Shown in pieces: positions 61,367-64,000 of a stretch of 64,000 nucleotides of DNA; position 1 is the stretch's first letter, and each line of letters opens with the position of its first letter. The translations under genes and the position numbers were made by a program. Source of the DNA: Tumebacillus amylolyticus (GTDB lineage: Bacteria > Bacillota > Bacilli > Tumebacillales > Tumebacillaceae); the NCBI RefSeq assembly GCF_016722965.1, contig NZ_JAEQNB010000002.1:248001-312000 (forward strand), given 5' to 3'. Below the pieces are notes generated by a model. That model did not search any database. It saw only the letters and a program-made list of their open reading frames with translations, and was not told the origin of the DNA.

Positions 61367-61386
61367 GCTCCGGCTCAGGGGTGTTC
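61355..61386. terminator. Bidirectional terminator
   Basis: Perfect GAACACCCCTGAGC/GCTCAGGGGTGTTC stem; overlaps the stop codon of the flippase gene. Confidence 0.9.
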
Positions 61387-61400
61387 CTTTTTTCCACATC

Positions 61401-62675
61401 CTACATGGCAGCTTGCTTCGTTACCTCTCGATGAGACCGCCAGCGCAAATACGCGAGGCAGGCCACCGTCACCAGCACCGGCACGAGGAGATATCCCTGT
61501 GCGAACGGCGCGACGCCCAGACAGAACAGCGCCGACAGCATCGACGTCCACCGCCCGACTTTGTCGTTCCACAGCAGTTTCACACAGGCAAACGTCGTGA
61601 TGATGTACACGAGGATGCCGAGCGTCACCGGCACGAGGATCAGTTTGTCGACGGACAGGTCGAACACGTAGCAGATCAACAGCGTCACCGTATTGGTCAC
61701 GAACAAAAACCACACGGCGCGGTTCGGGACATCCCGGCCGCTTTTTTTCTCAAACCAGCGCGGAAACACGCCATCGCGGGCGAGTGCAAACGCCAACCGC
61801 GACGACGATGCGAGATAGACGTTGACCGTGCCGAGGCAGACGATGCACGTGATGACCGCCGTTACAACTCCGGCCCCGACGCCGAGCGCTTGGCTCATCA
61901 GCACGGCAAGCGGTGCGCTCGATTCGCTTCCATCTCCCGACGTGCCCGTTCCGATCGTGACAAACGCAAGCAGCGTGTACACCGCTCCGACCAACACGAC
62001 CGAAACCCACGTCGCTTTCATGACATCGCGATGAGGATTCTTGAATTCCGGCACCAAGTGCGTGATCGATTCCCAGCCGAAAAACGCCCAGAAAATCAAC
62101 ACGCAAGCAGAGCCCACTCCCGACAACCCATGCGGCGCAAACGGTGTAAAATTCACGCTCTCCACATGCGGCATCGAGAAGAGAATCGTCGAGACCAGCA
62201 GGAGCAACACCACGCCGCTGAGCAAAAGCGACAGGTTGCCGCTCATCTTCATCCCGATCAGCGCCGTCACGAGCGCCACGACCAGAAAGGAAAACGCAAA
62301 CCCGTACATCGCGTCACGCCCCAGATGAAACGCCGACGTGATGTAACTTGATCCGGTCACACCGACGACCGCTTCGCCCACCGAGACCCAGACCATGAAG
62401 TACCAGCCGACGATGGCACCCATCGTGCGGCCGAATGCGTTTTTCACAATGACGGAAATTCCGCCGAGGTCTTGGTAGCGCAACGCAAGTCGAGCAAACG
62501 TGTACGCCAGCGGAAAACTGAGCAGGGACAACAACAACCAGGACACCACGGCGGCGGGTCCTGCGGCATGAACCGTGTAGCTTGGCAAGATCAAAATGCC
62601 CGACCCGAGCACCGCTCCCATGTAGAGGGCGATGCCTTGGGCGAACGTGATCGTGGGACGAGGAGAGGAACTCAA
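61401..62675 (-). CDS. APC family amino acid permease
   Basis: A 424-residue permease with about 12 hydrophobic segments. The APC start motif is IALYMGAVLGSGILILPSYT, and FFGWESITHLVPEFKNPHRDV is the usual middle loop. It resembles YjeH-type neutral amino acid exporters, but importers look alike. TTG at 62675 has GGAG 7 nt upstream. It follows the M42 aminopeptidase gene by only 4 bp, so peptide breakdown and amino acid transport are coupled. Confidence 0.85.
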   Translation of the reverse strand: MSSSPRPTITFAQGIALYMGAVLGSGILILPSYTVHAAGPAAVVSWLLLSLLSFPLAYTFARLALRYQDLGGISVIVKNAFGRTMGAIVGWYFMVWVSVGEAVVGVTGSSYITSAFHLGRDAMYGFAFSFLVVALVTALIGMKMSGNLSLLLSGVVLLLLVSTILFSMPHVESVNFTPFAPHGLSGVGSACVLIFWAFFGWESITHLVPEFKNPHRDVMKATWVSVVLVGAVYTLLAFVTIGTGTSGDGSESSAPLAVLMSQALGVGAGVVTAVITCIVCLGTVNVYLASSSRLAFALARDGVFPRWFEKKSGRDVPNRAVWFLFVTNTVTLLICYVFDLSVDKLILVPVTLGILVYIITTFACVKLLWNDKVGRWTSMLSALFCLGVAPFAQGYLLVPVLVTVACLAYLRWRSHREVTKQAAM

Positions 62676-62679
62676 ATTT

Positions 62680-63735
62680 CTACTCCTGTACCAGTTCGCT
62701 TTGGAGGTACGCCGTGATCAAGCGCACCGAATTGTCGAGTGCGTCCTTGTGGCAACGCTCGTTGGCGTGAGAAGCGTCGATGCCCGGCCCGATTAGGCCG
62801 TGCTTGACGTCAACACCTGCACGCAGGGCTGCCGAAGCGTCAGAGCCGTAGTGCGGGTAGAGGTCCACTTGGTAGTAGATGTCGTTTTTCTTCGCGAGTT
62901 CCACGAGGTGTTTGCGCAGAGCGTAATGGTACGGGCCGGAAGAGTCTTTCGCACAGATCGAGACACAGTATTCGTCGGTGGTTTGACCGCGACCAATCGC
63001 GCCCATGTCGATGGCGAGCATCTCGACCGTCTCCGGGGTGATGTTCGAGTTCGCGCCGTAGCCGATCTCTTCGTTGTTGGACACGAGGAAATGCGTGGTG
63101 TACGGCAGTTCTTCCCCTGCTTCGCGAATCGCTTTGATCGCACCGAACATGCAAGCGACCGACGCTTTGTCATCGAGGTGGCGGGTTTTGATGAAGCCGG
63201 TCGGAGTGACTTCACAACGCGGAGCAAACGAAACGAAATCGCCGACGTCGATGCCGAGTTTTTTGACATCGTCCGCGTTTTTCACAACGGCGTCGAGGCG
63301 GACTTCCATCGTGTCTTGGCTGCGCTCGATGGAACCTGCGTCCTTGTAGACGTGAACCGACGCGTTCGTGGAGAGGATCGTACCGGTGAAGATGTCGCCG
63401 GCAGACGTTTCGATTTCGCAGTATTCGCCTTCGATGGAGTTGAACGTAAAGCCGCCGATCAGCGAGAGTTTCAGACGGCCGTTGCCTTTGACTTCCTTTA
63501 CCATCGCGCCGAGGGTGTCGACGTGCGCCGTCAGGGTACGGTGGATGGAGTTGTTCTTGCCGGGCACGGTCATGAGCAACGCGCCTTTGTTGTTGCGCTT
63601 GTGGGAGATGCCCAATTTGGACGCTTCCTCCTCGACGAAGCGGATGACGCGCTCCGTGTTCCCAGACGGACTCGGGATGTTGACGAGGTTTACGAGCAGG
63701 TCGAGCACATAGTCGACATTGGCTTTTACGGTCAT
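62680..63735 (-). CDS. M42 family metallo-aminopeptidase
   Basis: A 351-residue cytosolic peptidase. Di-zinc ligands are seen in AHVDTLGAM, TRHLDDKAS, SNNEEIGYG and the AIDMG stretch, with His in ASHANERCH near the end. Glu in NNEEIG is the general base. The family includes glutamyl aminopeptidase and tetrahedral TET enzymes. AGGAGTG fixes the ATG at 63735. Operon with the permease gene. Confidence 0.9.
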   Translation of the reverse strand: MTVKANVDYVLDLLVNLVNIPSPSGNTERVIRFVEEEASKLGISHKRNNKGALLMTVPGKNNSIHRTLTAHVDTLGAMVKEVKGNGRLKLSLIGGFTFNSIEGEYCEIETSAGDIFTGTILSTNASVHVYKDAGSIERSQDTMEVRLDAVVKNADDVKKLGIDVGDFVSFAPRCEVTPTGFIKTRHLDDKASVACMFGAIKAIREAGEELPYTTHFLVSNNEEIGYGANSNITPETVEMLAIDMGAIGRGQTTDEYCVSICAKDSSGPYHYALRKHLVELAKKNDIYYQVDLYPHYGSDASAALRAGVDVKHGLIGPGIDASHANERCHKDALDNSVRLITAYLQSELVQE

Positions 63736-63784
63736 GAGAGCAGCACTCCTCTTGGTATGTATCTTCTCAGATTCTACCATAAAA

Positions 63785-63816
63785 AAAGCCCCCCCGGCGC
63801 ATGTCGGGGAGGCTTT
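63785..63816 (-). terminator. Terminator of the right-edge gene
   Basis: AAAGCC/GGCTTT stem with inner CCCCG/CGGGG-type pairing and Ts on the minus strand. Confidence 0.75.
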
Positions 63817-63824
63817 TTCTCATC

Positions 63825-64000
63825 TCAGGGACCGCTGGAAACGTTGTCGATCTGCCAAGGTCCGTCCTGGTTCTCTTGCACGACGGTGAAGAACATCGCG
63901 TTGGGACCGCCGTCCACTTCGTAGGTTTTCATCGCGGCGTACCGTCGATTTTTGACCAAATACCCGGCGGTGACGTCCACCTGACCCGGCGTGTTGTCTT
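63825..64000 (-). CDS. Partial gene, C-terminal end of unknown protein
   Basis: The last 58 residues of a protein that continues beyond the window. The frame reads DVTAGYLVKNRRYAAMKTYE and ends FFTVVQENQDGPWQIDNVSSGP then TGA. This pattern resembles the C-terminal strands of SnoaL/NTF2-like or DUF4829-type lipoproteins, but the call is weak without the rest. Confidence 0.6.
   Translation of the reverse strand, partial: DNTPGQVDVTAGYLVKNRRYAAMKTYEVDGGPNAMFFTVVQENQDGPWQIDNVSSGP

Overview
The window looks like chromosomal DNA of a GC-rich, aerobic, endospore-forming Bacillota. The closest match in gene content and order is the Alicyclobacillaceae (Tumebacillus-like); this is inferred from recognised families, not from a search. 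Supporting signs are strong AGGAGG-type ribosome binding sites, Bacillus-style families (fadNAE, yqgQ, yezD, yugI-like S1 protein, speD, queF, SLH proteins, a Kin-type sensor kinase, Spo0A-box-like sites) and U-tailed terminators after nearly every unit. I see no tRNA, rRNA, CRISPR array, prophage or insertion sequence.

Layout. 1-3.9 kb: fused isobutyryl-CoA mutase (icmF, cut by the left edge) behind a TetR regulator. 4-6.4 kb: a lipoprotein and a tightly coupled three-gene unit ending in yqgQ. 6.4-7.6 kb: an SDR oxidoreductase and an ArsR repressor that share a 24-bp operator. 7.6-10.6 kb: gluconate uptake and kinase. 10.7-15.3 kb: livJHMGF branched-chain amino acid ABC importer with an attenuator-like hairpin after livJ. 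15.6-21.6 kb: membrane protein, MenA-like prenyltransferase, PAP2 phosphatase, phenylacetate-CoA ligase, a Pro/Thr-rich membrane-anchored protein and an MFS transporter. 21.6-27 kb: fadN-fadA-fadE beta-oxidation operon with two operator-like palindromes around its promoter. 27-35.6 kb: small units (LysM/3D protein, azlCD, thioesterase, speD, PRC-barrel protein, a protein with a PEVEAE repeat, S1 protein, cold shock protein, ABC ATPase). 35.7-44.5 kb: PAS histidine kinase, TPR protein, and a large secreted Fn3-like protein followed by an SLH-anchored partner. 44.5-47.3 kb: a candidate structured non-coding RNA, an orphan oligopeptide-binding lipoprotein and queF. 47.3-52.4 kb: divergent Gln/Met-rich proteins, one with 19 eleven-residue repeats, then a sigma-region-2/transmembrane fusion protein divergent from a Hanks-type kinase with two overlapping ECF-like promoters, a 24-residue ORF and a histidine-rich miniprotein. 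52.4-59.7 kb: cupin, diguanylate cyclase and a sulfur island (ssuD, yezD, cysTWAP). 59.8-64 kb: MurJ/SpoVB-like flippase, amino acid permease with M42 aminopeptidase, and the end of one more gene.

How it fits together. Acyl-CoA metabolism is the main theme: branched-chain amino acid import and export (liv, azl), phenylacetate activation, fadNAE and IcmF could feed a shared acyl-CoA pool. Sulfur supply is the second theme, with one palindrome found in front of both yezD and cysT. The most unusual part is 47.3-52.4 kb: a sigma-like protein without region 4 fused to a membrane segment and an outside domain, next to a kinase and repetitive proteins. The second most unusual is the roughly 270-nt RNA candidate at 44571-44841, which has its own promoter, nested helices and terminator.
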